Source: Tunturibacter psychrotolerans (GTDB lineage Bacteria; Acidobacteriota; Terriglobia; Terriglobales; Acidobacteriaceae). From it: 64,000 nt of DNA. The notes beneath the pieces were generated by a model. That model did not search any database, was not told the DNA's origin, and worked only from the letters and a program-made list of their open reading frames with translations. The stretch covers positions 4,836,001 to 4,900,000 of the forward strand of contig NZ_CP132942.1 in assembly GCF_040359615.1 (NCBI RefSeq). Direction: 5' to 3'. Shown piece by piece: positions 35,136 through 44,025 of the stretch (the stretch's first letter is position 1; every line of letters starts with the position of its first letter). The position numbers and the translations under genes were made by a program.

Positions 35136-36497
35136 TTAGAGCGAGGAACCTAGCCACTCGTTCCATGCGGCGAGGGCGCGGTCGCATTGGATCTTGTGGC
35201 GTTCTTTCTTGTCGCGGATCTTTTTGCGGAGATCTTCTTCGAGTGGTGGGAGCAGGTCGAAGGTGATGTTGGCGGGTTGAAACTTTTTTGTTTCAGCGTG
35301 AGTGATGTAGTGCGTGAGCGAGCCGTTGGCGCTGAGGCGTGGAGCGGTTGGCGGCGCGACGCCGTTCGCAATGGCGGCGGCGTAGATGCCTGCGAGCATG
35401 CCTGATGCGATGGATTCGGTGTAGCCTTCGACGCCGCTGAGTTGGCCCGCGATCATGATGTGCGGGTGAGCCTTGAGCTGGAGGGTTTCGGTGAGCAGCG
35501 ATGGGGCGTGGATGTAGGTGTTGCGGTGGATCTGACCGTAGCGGAGGAAGGTTGCGTTTTCGAGGCCGGGGATGAGTTTGAGGACGCGATTTTGCTCGCC
35601 GTATTTCAGGTGATTCTGAAAGCCGACGAGGTTGTAGCTGTCGGCGCGGAGGTTTTCCTGGCGTAGCTGAACAACGGCGTAGGGCCAGCGGCCAGTCTTC
35701 GGGTCGGTAAGGCCGACGGGCTTCATGGGGCCGAAGCGGAGAGTGTCGCGGCCGCGGCGGGCGGTCTCTTCGATGGGGAGGCAGCCTTCGAAGTACTGGA
35801 GTTTTTCTGGTGTGCCGGTGACGGGGAACTTCTCCCAGTCCTTCGATTCGACGGCTTCGGCTGTGGTGAGAGCCTCCATGAAGCGCTCGTACTCTTCTTT
35901 GGTGAAGGGGCAGTTGATGTAGTCGGCGGTGCCTTTGTCGTAGCGGGCGGCGAAGTAGACCTTCGACATGTCGATGGTGGTGGCGTCGACGATGGGGGAG
36001 ATCGAGTCGTAGAAGGCTAGATGGTCTGAGCCGGTGAGACGCTGGAGTTCGGCGGCGAGGGCAGGCGAGGTGAGCGGGCCTGAGGCGAGGATCGTTACTG
36101 TGTCGGGGGCTTGCTCGTCGAGCTTGGTGACTTCTTCGCGGTGAACGCGGATGCGGGGCTCGGCGGCGATGCGTTCGGCGACGCGCTTGGAGAATTCGAC
36201 GCGGTCGACGGCGAGTGCGTGGCCAGCGGGGACGGCAGTGGCATCGGCTTCGGCGAGAAGGATGCTGCCCGCTCGACGCATCTCCTGCTTGAGCAGCCAG
36301 GGAGCTGAATTTTCGGACTCGGACTTCAGGGAGTTGGAGCAGACCAGTTCGGCGAAGTCGGAGGTCTGGTGGGCTTCGGTGGAGCGCGTGGGGCGCATCT
36401 CGTAGAGGTCGACCTCGCAGCCGCGCTTTGCTGCTTGAAGGGCTGCTTCGGGGCCGGCGAGGCCGCCGCCGATGATTTTGATTCGTCTAGTTGTCAC
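35136..36497 (-). CDS. trmFO: Folate/FAD-dependent tRNA (uracil-54-C5)-methyltransferase
   Basis: 453 residues from a GTG. FAD-binding start KIIGGGLAGPEAALQAAKRG, then the TrmFO signatures YEMRPTRSTEAHQT and LVCSNSLKSE, and further on GVEGYTESIASG near the end. It makes ribothymidine-54 in the T loop of tRNAs using methylenetetrahydrofolate, the pathway used instead of SAM-dependent TrmA in Firmicutes, Acidobacteria and others. The plus strand over this minus-strand gene is strongly G-rich. Confidence 0.96.
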   Translation of the reverse strand: MTTRRIKIIGGGLAGPEAALQAAKRGCEVDLYEMRPTRSTEAHQTSDFAELVCSNSLKSESENSAPWLLKQEMRRAGSILLAEADATAVPAGHALAVDRVEFSKRVAERIAAEPRIRVHREEVTKLDEQAPDTVTILASGPLTSPALAAELQRLTGSDHLAFYDSISPIVDATTIDMSKVYFAARYDKGTADYINCPFTKEEYERFMEALTTAEAVESKDWEKFPVTGTPEKLQYFEGCLPIEETARRGRDTLRFGPMKPVGLTDPKTGRWPYAVVQLRQENLRADSYNLVGFQNHLKYGEQNRVLKLIPGLENATFLRYGQIHRNTYIHAPSLLTETLQLKAHPHIMIAGQLSGVEGYTESIASGMLAGIYAAAIANGVAPPTAPRLSANGSLTHYITHAETKKFQPANITFDLLPPLEEDLRKKIRDKKERHKIQCDRALAAWNEWLGSSL

Positions 36498-36837
36498 GGG
36501 CTTCCCCTCTCCCCTTTGTTTTGGTCAAAGTATTCCAATAAAACGGTTTACGTCTGGACTTAGAGCGTCAGCCCTTGATACCGAGGACCAACTCCGGGCA
36601 AAGTATTCCATCCACAGGAGTTACCTGCGGTGTTGCAGGATGAAGTGGCTTGGATTCGGTCTTGCCCCCTGCCTCTTATTATAACGGCCGCGTCAAGCAC
36701 AAGGGTGCGAGAGGGAGTCATGCAGACGGTGTCGTCAGGGATTTACATAAAAGATCGCGTCGCTGGGTATAACCCATTTGTGTAGTTGGGGGCTAGCGGT
36801 GTCTCGATCATAATGACCTTAACTCAAGAGGTTCCCC
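36498..36837. other. 340-base intergenic region with tandem CAAAGTATTCCA repeats
   Basis: Between trmFO and the unknown gene at 36838. Holds the two repeat units listed at 36526. A small palindrome GGGTATAACCC lies around 36758-36768. No gene seen. Confidence 0.5.
36526..36630. repeat. Two tandem units of the CAAARTATT intergenic repeat
   Basis: CAAAGTATTCCA occurs at 36526-36537 and again, identical, at 36599-36610, 73 bases apart; both are followed by a related G-T-T-A-C block (GGTTTACG, GAGTTACC). The first unit matches 31996-32025 at 22 of 30 positions. Confidence 0.6.
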
Positions 36838-37407
36838 ATGGAACAGACGCTAGTGGATGTGTTTGAAGAGGCTCGCATAGTTGTAGCGGCTGCGGACCGC
36901 AAGGTCGCAGAAGAAGAGGAACGGCGCAGAGAGGGTGAGCGGGCAGGTTTGCTCCAGACGCTCGGCGCTCGTATCGAAGAAGCGTTCGACTTCACCAGCA
37001 GGGAAAAGCTCGAGCTGGAACCACGTCTTGATGTGCAGCGCGGCGTGGCAGTCGTCGAGTTTGTGGTCAGGAGTCTACGGGCCATCTTTCTTCTGTCTCC
37101 CAATGAAGGCAACACCTGGACTCTTCGGCTGCTCGCAGACGGCCATGAGATGGAGGTCCTGAGCGAATTTCAAGGTGGGACGAAGGACGAAGCGGGATCG
37201 CAGCGTCTGGCGGCAGCACGCATCGTGACGATGATCGGCAACTGGATTCAAAGCGCCAGGCGTCCCCCTCAAGCGGTTCCCGTTGCTGTCACGATGGTTC
37301 CGACTGAGATTCCGACGGTACGAGCGGGATCTTCGAGACTTCAACTTCGCGAGGAGCCGAAGCACGAGCGGACCTACGGCACCATGGGCAAATTCCTCGG
37401 CGCCTAG
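36838..37407 (+). CDS. Unknown protein with charged N-terminal helix
   Basis: 189 residues, with AAGAGGT five bases before the ATG. Residues 1-45 form a charged helix rich in Glu/Arg (AEEEERRREGERAGLL), followed by an alpha/beta part (KLELEPRLDVQRGVAVVEFVV, TWTLRLLADGHEMEVLSEF) and a basic Pro-rich tail. No signal peptide or membrane helix. No family recognised. It converges with the acetyltransferase gene. Confidence 0.6.
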   Translation: MEQTLVDVFEEARIVVAAADRKVAEEEERRREGERAGLLQTLGARIEEAFDFTSREKLELEPRLDVQRGVAVVEFVVRSLRAIFLLSPNEGNTWTLRLLADGHEMEVLSEFQGGTKDEAGSQRLAAARIVTMIGNWIQSARRPPQAVPVAVTMVPTEIPTVRAGSSRLQLREEPKHERTYGTMGKFLGA

Positions 37408-37416
37408 ATCATTTTT

Positions 37417-37962
37417 CTACTTGGATAGTGCGGCCAAGGCGGTCAGGGCATTGCCGGAGACCTGCATGCCCTTCCAATCCGACTTCATCACAGCTCCCAG
37501 CTGGTGATAGAAGTCGATTGACGGAGTGTTCCAATCGAGCACGGCCCATTCGAAGCGAGGACAACCCTCAGCTACGGCGATCGCGGCGACGCGAGTGAGG
37601 AGGGCTTTGCCAATTCCCTTCCCGCGATGCTCAGGGTTGACGTACAGGTCTTCGAGATAGATGCCGGCGTGGCCGCGCCAGGTGGAGTAGCTATAAAAAT
37701 AGAGCGCGAAGCCTGCGGGGGTGGTCGTGTCTGTGCTGATCAGCTCGGCGATGATGCAGTCGAAGCGTTTGGTGGGGCCAAAGCCATCGCGAAGGAGGTC
37801 GGCTTCCGTGGCGAGGACCGCGTCCGGTTCGCGCTCGTAGGTGGCGAGATCGCGAACGAACTTGAGGATCTGCGGAACGTCGGCAGGGGTCGCGGGGCGG
37901 AGATTGAGCGCGTCGTCGGTACGTGATTGGCGGTCGGTCATCGCTGATTTTCCTGTGCTCAT
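37417..37962 (-). CDS. GNAT N-acetyltransferase (SSAT-like)
   Basis: 181 residues. Acetyl-CoA site EDLYVNPEHRGKGIGKALL and the later WAVLDWNTPSIDFYHQLGA are hallmarks of the GNAT group that includes spermidine/spermine and thialysine acetyltransferases. Cytosolic; the amine acceptor is not determined. The start overlaps the upstream secreted protein gene by four bases. Confidence 0.9.
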   Translation of the reverse strand: MSTGKSAMTDRQSRTDDALNLRPATPADVPQILKFVRDLATYEREPDAVLATEADLLRDGFGPTKRFDCIIAELISTDTTTPAGFALYFYSYSTWRGHAGIYLEDLYVNPEHRGKGIGKALLTRVAAIAVAEGCPRFEWAVLDWNTPSIDFYHQLGAVMKSDWKGMQVSGNALTALAALSK

Positions 37963-38657
37963 GGTTTAGACGAGTCGTCGGCGGCCTTCGCACCAGGTTG
38001 AGCGGCGAGCCATTTGTCGAAGGGAATGTTGAAGTCGAAGAGCTGCTTTTTGCCGTCAAGGGTGTGGACCATCTTGATGTAGAGTTCAGCGCCCTTCAGC
38101 GGCTGGTCTGGAAGCGAACGGACGTCATAGAAGAGGTAGCCGGCGAGAGTGCTATGCGGGTCGACGGTGGTTCCATTGAAGCCAAAATCGTTGTCATCCT
38201 TGATGATCGATTTGTCGACATCCTTGTCGTGAAGGGTGATGGGCGGCAGGGGCATCGGCATGGGAATCTTGCGGCCGGCTGTGCCTTTGGTGGAGAAGAG
38301 GCGACGCTGGAGATCATCGTCGGTGGCTGCGGGAATCTTGTCGTTGTTGATGGAGATGAACTGGATGCGGGCATCGGCCAGGGAGAGCGGTGTGTCGCTG
38401 TCGTTGGTAAAGATGACGCGAATCGCAACAAAGCCGTGCTGGATGTAGGGGAGGCGGAAGAAGTCGCAGTCTTTGGAATCGTCGCAGGGATCGGCGGCAA
38501 CAGTGACTTTTTCGTTGGCGTGCGTCTCGAAGGCCGCGTACTGATTGGCAGGTTTTGCGGGGGGTGCCTTTTTGTCGGCGGCCCGGGTAGTGGCTGCAAA
38601 GATGCAGAAAATTGTTACTAGTAGGATCGAAATCGTGGGGAACCGGTAGGACATCAT
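37959..38657 (-). CDS. Secreted protein of unknown function
   Basis: 232 residues with a signal peptide (SILLVTIFCIFAATTRA). The mature part is rich in Asp and Lys, has a Cys pair (DPCDDSKDCDFF) and an immunoglobulin-like strand pattern (FVAIRVIFTNDSDTPLSLADA, TLAGYLFYDVRSLP), resembling periplasmic domains that describe conserved beta sandwiches. Function unknown. Divergent from waaA, cotranscribed with the GNAT gene. Confidence 0.65.
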   Translation of the reverse strand: MMSYRFPTISILLVTIFCIFAATTRAADKKAPPAKPANQYAAFETHANEKVTVAADPCDDSKDCDFFRLPYIQHGFVAIRVIFTNDSDTPLSLADARIQFISINNDKIPAATDDDLQRRLFSTKGTAGRKIPMPMPLPPITLHDKDVDKSIIKDDNDFGFNGTTVDPHSTLAGYLFYDVRSLPDQPLKGAELYIKMVHTLDGKKQLFDFNIPFDKWLAAQPGAKAADDSSKP

Positions 38658-38715
38658 GGCCAGAGTTGATTATCATCTGCGCTGGCGTACAAGGTAAAGC
38701 GAGGACACGGCGACG

Positions 38716-40014
38716 GTGATGATGGTGATGTATAGCTCGTTGCTGCTGGCCGTGCTGGTGGTAGGCGCCCCGTATTGGCTGGTGCGGATGGCGACCAGCG
38801 GACGATACAGAGCCGGGTTGCGGGGACGTCTGGGGGTGGTGCCAAGAGGGCTGCATGCGGCGGTGAGCGGGCAAAGTGTGGTGTGGGTCCATGCAGTGAG
38901 CGTGGGCGAAGTGATGGCCGCGACCCGGTTGATTCGCGAACTGAAGGAGAGATTGCCGGGTTGGGTAGTAGCGATTTCGACGACGACGGAGACGGGGCAG
39001 AGACTGGCAAAGGAGAGACTGCCGGATTCGCCTGTGTTTTATCTGCCACTGGACCTCAAATTTTCCGTGAGGAGGTATTTGCGGGTGCTGCAGCCGCGAA
39101 TGCTGGTGCTGATGGAGAGCGAGTTCTGGCCGCGATTGATCAAAGAGTGCGCGAAGGATGGCGTACCAATTGCAGTAGTCAACGCGCGGATCTCGGATCG
39201 GTCGTTTCCCAGGTACATGCGGCTGCGGCGTCTGTGGCGACCGTTCCTGGAGATGATCTCACTGTTTCTTGCGCAGAGTAGAGAGTCCGCAGAGAGGCTG
39301 GAGAAGATTGGTGCTCCGACGACGCGGGTGCGAGTGATGGGGAATCTGAAGTATGACGTTCAGTCGAGAAGCGACACCCAGATGGCCAGAAGGATCGCGT
39401 CCATGCTCTCCGGAACGAAACTCATCGTCGCGGGGAGTACGCTGGCGGGTGAGGAAGAGGCGTTATTGGCTGCGTGGCCCGCGATTTTGAAGGGGGTTCC
39501 CGATGCATCGCTGCTGATAGCTCCGAGGCATCCGGACCGTTTTGAAGAGGTTTGGCAGCTGATTCAGAGGAGCGGATCTCCGTTTTTGCGGTGCAGCCAG
39601 ATGCCGCAGAGTAACGATCCTGTCGCCGAGGGCACGATCCTTTTGCTGGATACGATTGGAGATCTCGCATCGGTGTATGGAGTGGCAGCGGTGGCCTTCG
39701 TTGGGGGGAGTCTGGTTCCAAAGGGCGGTCACAATCCGCTGGAGCCGGCTCAGTTTGGGGTGCCGGTGGTGACCGGTCCTTCGTTCGAGAATTTTCGTGA
39801 GATCGTGAAGACCATGCAAGAGGCCAAGGCAATTCGTATCGTTGCCAAGGACGAACTCGCGGAGACTCTGATCGGTATTCTGCGGGGGACGAATGACGAG
39901 AGGGCGCTTGGGCAACGAGGACGAGCCGTGTTTCAAGCAGAGGCGGGCGCAACTGTGCGAACGGCACAAGCCCTGGTTTCGCTGTTGGAGCAGAGGGCTG
40001 GTGCAGCGCGATGA
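38716..40014 (+). CDS. waaA: Kdo transferase (3-deoxy-D-manno-octulosonic acid transferase)
   Basis: 432 residues, GT30. An N-terminal helix anchors it to the inner membrane; the acceptor-side motif is VHAVSVGEVMAATRLI with the catalytic-type Glu. Nucleotide-sugar part: LIVAGSTLAGEEEALL, LLIAPRHPDRFEEV and VGGSLVPKGGHNPLEPA. It adds Kdo to lipid IV-A on the cytosolic face. The start is among clustered ATGs. Its end overlaps lpxK by four bases; first gene of a run to 44.7 kb. Confidence 0.95.
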   Translation: MMMVMYSSLLLAVLVVGAPYWLVRMATSGRYRAGLRGRLGVVPRGLHAAVSGQSVVWVHAVSVGEVMAATRLIRELKERLPGWVVAISTTTETGQRLAKERLPDSPVFYLPLDLKFSVRRYLRVLQPRMLVLMESEFWPRLIKECAKDGVPIAVVNARISDRSFPRYMRLRRLWRPFLEMISLFLAQSRESAERLEKIGAPTTRVRVMGNLKYDVQSRSDTQMARRIASMLSGTKLIVAGSTLAGEEEALLAAWPAILKGVPDASLLIAPRHPDRFEEVWQLIQRSGSPFLRCSQMPQSNDPVAEGTILLLDTIGDLASVYGVAAVAFVGGSLVPKGGHNPLEPAQFGVPVVTGPSFENFREIVKTMQEAKAIRIVAKDELAETLIGILRGTNDERALGQRGRAVFQAEAGATVRTAQALVSLLEQRAGAAR

Positions 40015-41039
40015 AGATACGACGACCATGGCTGCTGCCGCTGACTCCGCTCTACGGGGCTGCGCTTGCGTTCAAGAGGCAGCTGTTCGCGTGGGGATGG
40101 TTGAAGCAATTCCATCTTGAGAGCACCGTGATTAGTGTGGGCAGTGTGTCTGCGGGCGGCGCGGGCAAGACACCTGTGGTTCTCATGCTGGCTGAGATTC
40201 TGCGGCACCGTGGCTACGCAGTGCGGATCCTGACGCGAGGTTATAAACGCGACTCGGAGGCGATTGCAAGGGTCGAGCCGTTTGACGATGCGAGATGGCA
40301 TGGAGATGAACCGGTGCTGCTGGCGCAGCGATCGGGAGTGCCGGTGTACGTCGGAGCGGACCGCTATCAGGCCGGCGTGATGGCCGAACAGAGCGAGCCG
40401 TCGCAAAAACTTGTTGTGCATCTGCTGGACGATGGATTTCAACATCGGAAACTGGCTCGTGATATCGATATTGTTCTTCTGACGCGGGAGGATGTCGAAG
40501 ACACGCTGCTGCCCGCTGGCAATCTGCGAGAGCCGCTCGAGGCCGTGGCGGCGGCGGATATCGTGATTCTGCGCGAGGAGGAGGCGGATTCTCTGAGGAG
40601 TGTAATCTGCGGATTTAGTGAGTCAAAGGACAAGCCCGCGATCTGGGTGACGCGGCGGCAGCTGAGCCTGGGTGAGGCTGGAGAGGTGGCGCTGCCGACG
40701 ATGCCGTTTGCTTTTTGCGGAATTGCGAGGCCTGACAGCTTTACGAGAATGCTCGCCGGGCAAGGCTATGAAGCGGTGAAGACAGTCGCCTTTGAAGACC
40801 ACCACGCTTACACCGAGGCTGATATTTCGCGTCTGATGCACGAGGCACGGGCGGTCGAAGCGAATGGATTTGTGACGACAGAGAAAGATGCCGTAAAGTT
40901 GACGCCGATGATGCGAGACCGGCTGGAGATGGTGGGACCCATCGTGGTAGCTCGGCTGCACGTGGAGTTGTTGGACGAGAAAGAGTCGCTGGAGCAGCTG
41001 GTGAGCCTGGTGGGCCGGCTGGATCGACGCAAACGCTAG
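40011..41039 (+). CDS. lpxK: Tetraacyldisaccharide 4'-kinase
   Basis: 342 residues. Walker A is SVGSVSAGGAGKTPV, followed by ILTRGYKR and the DDGFQHRKLARDIDIVL segment that is diagnostic for LpxK. It phosphorylates the 4' position of the lipid A precursor at the inner membrane. Coupled to waaA, so precursor phosphorylation and Kdo addition are made together. Confidence 0.95.
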   Translation: MKIRRPWLLPLTPLYGAALAFKRQLFAWGWLKQFHLESTVISVGSVSAGGAGKTPVVLMLAEILRHRGYAVRILTRGYKRDSEAIARVEPFDDARWHGDEPVLLAQRSGVPVYVGADRYQAGVMAEQSEPSQKLVVHLLDDGFQHRKLARDIDIVLLTREDVEDTLLPAGNLREPLEAVAAADIVILREEEADSLRSVICGFSESKDKPAIWVTRRQLSLGEAGEVALPTMPFAFCGIARPDSFTRMLAGQGYEAVKTVAFEDHHAYTEADISRLMHEARAVEANGFVTTEKDAVKLTPMMRDRLEMVGPIVVARLHVELLDEKESLEQLVSLVGRLDRRKR

Positions 41040-41078
41040 AGATGTTGAAGCGTAAGTCTTACATGAGAAAATCGAGCC

Positions 41079-42230
41079 TTGGCCATTGAACGCACGCTCT
41101 CTTCGTCGCTCGATATCGCAAGCCACGCGGCGGATCGTACGAAGCGTGTGTTGATTGTGCGGATTGGCGCGATGGGAGATGTGCTGCACGCGATGCCGGC
41201 GGTGGCTGCGCTTCGCGATCTTCATCCGGAGTGGTTTATCGGATGGGTGATCGAGCCTTTTTGGAGTGTTCTGCTGCAGGCTTCGACGGATCACCATCGA
41301 ATTGCGCAGGAAGCGAGGCGTAGCGAGAGCAGACCGCTGGTCGATCAGTGGCACCCGTATCCTGCAAGAGAGTGGAAGAGGCGGCCTTTTGCGTTATCTA
41401 CCCTGAAGGAGATCAACACGGTGCGCCGTGAGTTGCGGGCGGCCGAGTATGACCTGTGCGTCGACATGCAGGGATCGCTCAAGTCTGCTGTTGCGGGGCG
41501 AATGGCGGGGGCGCAGGTGTTTGTGGGACCAGCGAAGCCTCGGGAGGCAGCGGCGCGGCGGCTTTACGGGCAACGGGTGACGACCAGCACGACCCATGTG
41601 GTCGAGCAGGGATGCGAGTTGCTGGGTGCGGCGGTGGGCGAGACTCTGAAGCCAGCGGCGGTCACGCTTCCTATAAATCCGCAGGCGGAAGCATGGTGTG
41701 ACAGACTCCTGACTCAGACCTCATCGACCAAGGGCAAGTTCGCCTATCTTGCACCAACGGCTGGATGGGGCGCGAAGCAATGGCCAGCGGAGAGATACGG
41801 CGCCGTCGCGGCAGCTTTGGGTCGGGCTGGATACCACGTACTGGTGAATGACCCCCCGGGACATCGGTTCGCCGATGCAGTCGTCGAGGCGAGTGGCGAC
41901 GTGGCTATTTCGGTTCCCTGCTCGGTCGAGCAGATGATCGCGCTTGTGCGCAGAGCTGGGGTCGTGATCGCAGGGGATACCGGACCGCTGCATCTGGCTG
42001 CTGCGCTGGAGCGGCCGGTGGTTGGCTTGTATGGGCCGACCGATCCCGCGAGGAATGGCCCATATATGGCCGATGGCGCAAGGGCGCGAGTGTTGCGGCA
42101 TGAGTCCAGCACGACAGACCACTCGCGACACTCACGTACCGAATCGGGGTTGATGCAGATAACCGTGGAGGAGGTCGTGGAGGCTGCGCTCGAGTTGCTG
42201 CGTACCGGACAGGATAAAGTGAAGGTGTGA
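41079..42230 (+). CDS. Glycosyltransferase family 9 (heptosyltransferase I-like)
   Basis: 383 residues from a TTG. GT9 features: IVRIGAMGDVLHAMPAV near residue 25, LCVDMQGSLKSA, APTAGWGAKQWPAERYG and GDTGPLHLAAALERPVVGLYGPTDPARNGPY-type segment near the C-terminus. It transfers ADP-heptose, or a related sugar, to the inner core of LPS; WaaC is the closest known type, given its place behind waaA and lpxK. The ICMT-like gene overlaps its end by four bases. Confidence 0.9.
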   Translation: MAIERTLSSSLDIASHAADRTKRVLIVRIGAMGDVLHAMPAVAALRDLHPEWFIGWVIEPFWSVLLQASTDHHRIAQEARRSESRPLVDQWHPYPAREWKRRPFALSTLKEINTVRRELRAAEYDLCVDMQGSLKSAVAGRMAGAQVFVGPAKPREAAARRLYGQRVTTSTTHVVEQGCELLGAAVGETLKPAAVTLPINPQAEAWCDRLLTQTSSTKGKFAYLAPTAGWGAKQWPAERYGAVAAALGRAGYHVLVNDPPGHRFADAVVEASGDVAISVPCSVEQMIALVRRAGVVIAGDTGPLHLAAALERPVVGLYGPTDPARNGPYMADGARARVLRHESSTTDHSRHSRTESGLMQITVEEVVEAALELLRTGQDKVKV

Positions 42231-42820
42231 GCGAACGAACGAGTTGGCAGAGAATTGCGCGGCGGATTCGCGTGCCGTTGGGATTTGTCTTTGCCGCGGT
42301 GTTTCTGTGGCTGGCGCGACCAACCGGGAAGACAATGCTGCTGAGCCTGCTGCTAGTGATTCCGGGTGTGTGGCTGCGGGCCTATGCGGCTGGGTACGTT
42401 CGCAAGAATGCCGAGCTGACGTTCACCGGACCTTATGCGTACACGCGGAATCCGCTCTACCTGGGGTCGATGCTGATCGCTTTTGGGTTCGCGGCTGCAG
42501 CAGGCAGCTGGGTGATTCTGATTGCGCTGGCGGCGCTGTTTGCGGTCATCTATATTCCCACCATTCAAAGTGAGGAAGGCTATCTGCGGCAGCAGTTTGC
42601 GGGCTTCGACGAATATGCGGCGAAGGTGCCGCGCCTGCTGCCACGACTCACGCCGGCGTCGTTTCCGGCCGACCAGAACGCGAGCCTGGGCAGGTTCTCC
42701 TGGGGACAGTGGCAACACCACCGCGAGTACAATGCTCTTATGGGTGCTGGCGCAATCTATCTTGCGCTGGCGGTCCGGCTATTTCTCAATCACCATGGGG
42801 TGACGGGGGGTCCACGCTGA
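42227..42820 (+). CDS. Isoprenylcysteine carboxyl methyltransferase-like membrane protein
   Basis: 197 residues, four to five membrane helices. The family core is GPYAYTRNPLYLGSMLIAFGF with the later EEGYLRQQFAGFDEYAAKVPRLLP, as in ICMT/phospholipid methyltransferase-like proteins (PEMT-type). It is likely to methylate a lipid or isoprenoid substrate using SAM, but no bacterial substrate is established for this group. Position in the LPS core operon hints at envelope lipids. Confidence 0.82.
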   Translation: MSERTSWQRIARRIRVPLGFVFAAVFLWLARPTGKTMLLSLLLVIPGVWLRAYAAGYVRKNAELTFTGPYAYTRNPLYLGSMLIAFGFAAAAGSWVILIALAALFAVIYIPTIQSEEGYLRQQFAGFDEYAAKVPRLLPRLTPASFPADQNASLGRFSWGQWQHHREYNALMGAGAIYLALAVRLFLNHHGVTGGPR

Positions 42821-42878
42821 AGGCGCGGAGGCTGGGGCGGAATGGCCCACAAACTTCAACTCGTGAGAGTGCTGCCCT

Positions 42879-43700
42879 TTGCTGAAGCCGGAACGGATCT
42901 TTCTTGCGTTTGTTTTCCTGATGTCGTGTTCCTTCGACTCGCTCACCGCGAACGCACAGCTTTTGGGGCTGGGACCGAAGCCGGCACCGACGCCAGTGGT
43001 CATTCCGACCTTGCAGCCACCGCTGCCGAGTTTTGCCTTCCCTGAAAAACAGACCCTGACCTTTACCGTTGACTGGCGAGTTTTTACGGCAGGCACAGCC
43101 GTTTTTCAGATAGAGCAGCAGGGGACGGTGCAGAAGATTACAGCTACGGCCGACTCGACCGGCGCGGTGACGATGTTGTTTCCCGTGGTGGATAAGTTTC
43201 AGGCCGGCTTCGACACCAAAACAGGCTGCTCGACCGGCTTCAGCAAGCAGGTGCAGGAGGGGCGGCGGAAGGTATCGAGCGAGCTGAGCTTCGACTATTC
43301 GCAAGGTAAGCAGAAACAGGTTGAGAAGAATCTCGTAAAGGGAACGTCGAAGGAGCAGGTAGCGTCGATTCCAGCCTGCGTAACCGACTCGCTCTCAGCA
43401 ATGTTTTACGCTGCCTCGCAGCCAATGGCCGTGGGCCAGAGTATCCGCCTTCCGTTGGCCGACTCCATGCGTACCGTGACGGTGGCCATGAAGGTGGAAT
43501 CCAAGGAAGAGATTAAGACACCCGCGGGAACCTTCCAGACGCTCAAAGTCGAGCCCACTGCCGACGAGGGAATCGTGAAGAACCGAGGGCACATCTGGGT
43601 GTGGTATACCGACGACGCGCGGCATATGCCGGTGCAGATTCAGGCGCGACTGTTTTGGGGAACGATCACCTTCCACTTGCAGTCGTACGAAACGAAGTAA
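42879..43700 (+). CDS. DUF3108 periplasmic protein
   Basis: 273 residues from a TTG; the start is uncertain since no strong ribosome site precedes it. Signal sequence IFLAFVFLMSCSFDSLTANAQ with a Cys that could also make it a lipoprotein. The body starts QTLTFTVDWRVFTAGTAVFQIE and ends IWVWYTDDARHMPVQIQARLFWGTITFHL, which is the beta-barrel-like fold of DUF3108 proteins, found in the envelope and without known function. Confidence 0.82.
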   Translation: MLKPERIFLAFVFLMSCSFDSLTANAQLLGLGPKPAPTPVVIPTLQPPLPSFAFPEKQTLTFTVDWRVFTAGTAVFQIEQQGTVQKITATADSTGAVTMLFPVVDKFQAGFDTKTGCSTGFSKQVQEGRRKVSSELSFDYSQGKQKQVEKNLVKGTSKEQVASIPACVTDSLSAMFYAASQPMAVGQSIRLPLADSMRTVTVAMKVESKEEIKTPAGTFQTLKVEPTADEGIVKNRGHIWVWYTDDARHMPVQIQARLFWGTITFHLQSYETK

Positions 43701-43719
43701 GACGAAAGACGGCTTTTTG

Positions 43720-44025
43720 ATGACAGATTCAACGCAGGATTCAGGACCGGATCCGGACAAGTTCGTAACTGTGGGCAAGTTTCTCGAGCCTGTGAATGCA
43801 CAGATGGCGAAGGGGATGCTCGAGTCGGCAGGGATTGAATGTTTTCTTCAGGGCGAGAACGCCAACAGTCTGCTGGCGCTGGCTTTTCGCGCCCGGCTGC
43901 TGGTGCACAAGCAGGACGAAGATACAGCGCGCGAGATTCTGGGCGAGGCAGTTGGAGAGCTGACCGGAGACGAGCTAACCGAAGAGGAGCGGCACGAGTT
44001 GGAGGCTGGCGATGACAAAGGCTGA
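43720..44025 (+). CDS. DUF2007 domain protein
   Basis: 101 residues from the ATG at 43720 (a TTG stands three bases before). The core VTVGKFLEPVNAQMAKGMLESAGIECFLQGEN with LLVHKQDEDTAREIL is the ACT-like DUF2007 fold, often called a putative signal-transducing protein. The C-terminus is very acidic. The last 14 bases overlap queC, so the two are made together. Confidence 0.85.
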   Translation: MTDSTQDSGPDPDKFVTVGKFLEPVNAQMAKGMLESAGIECFLQGENANSLLALAFRARLLVHKQDEDTAREILGEAVGELTGDELTEEERHELEAGDDKG

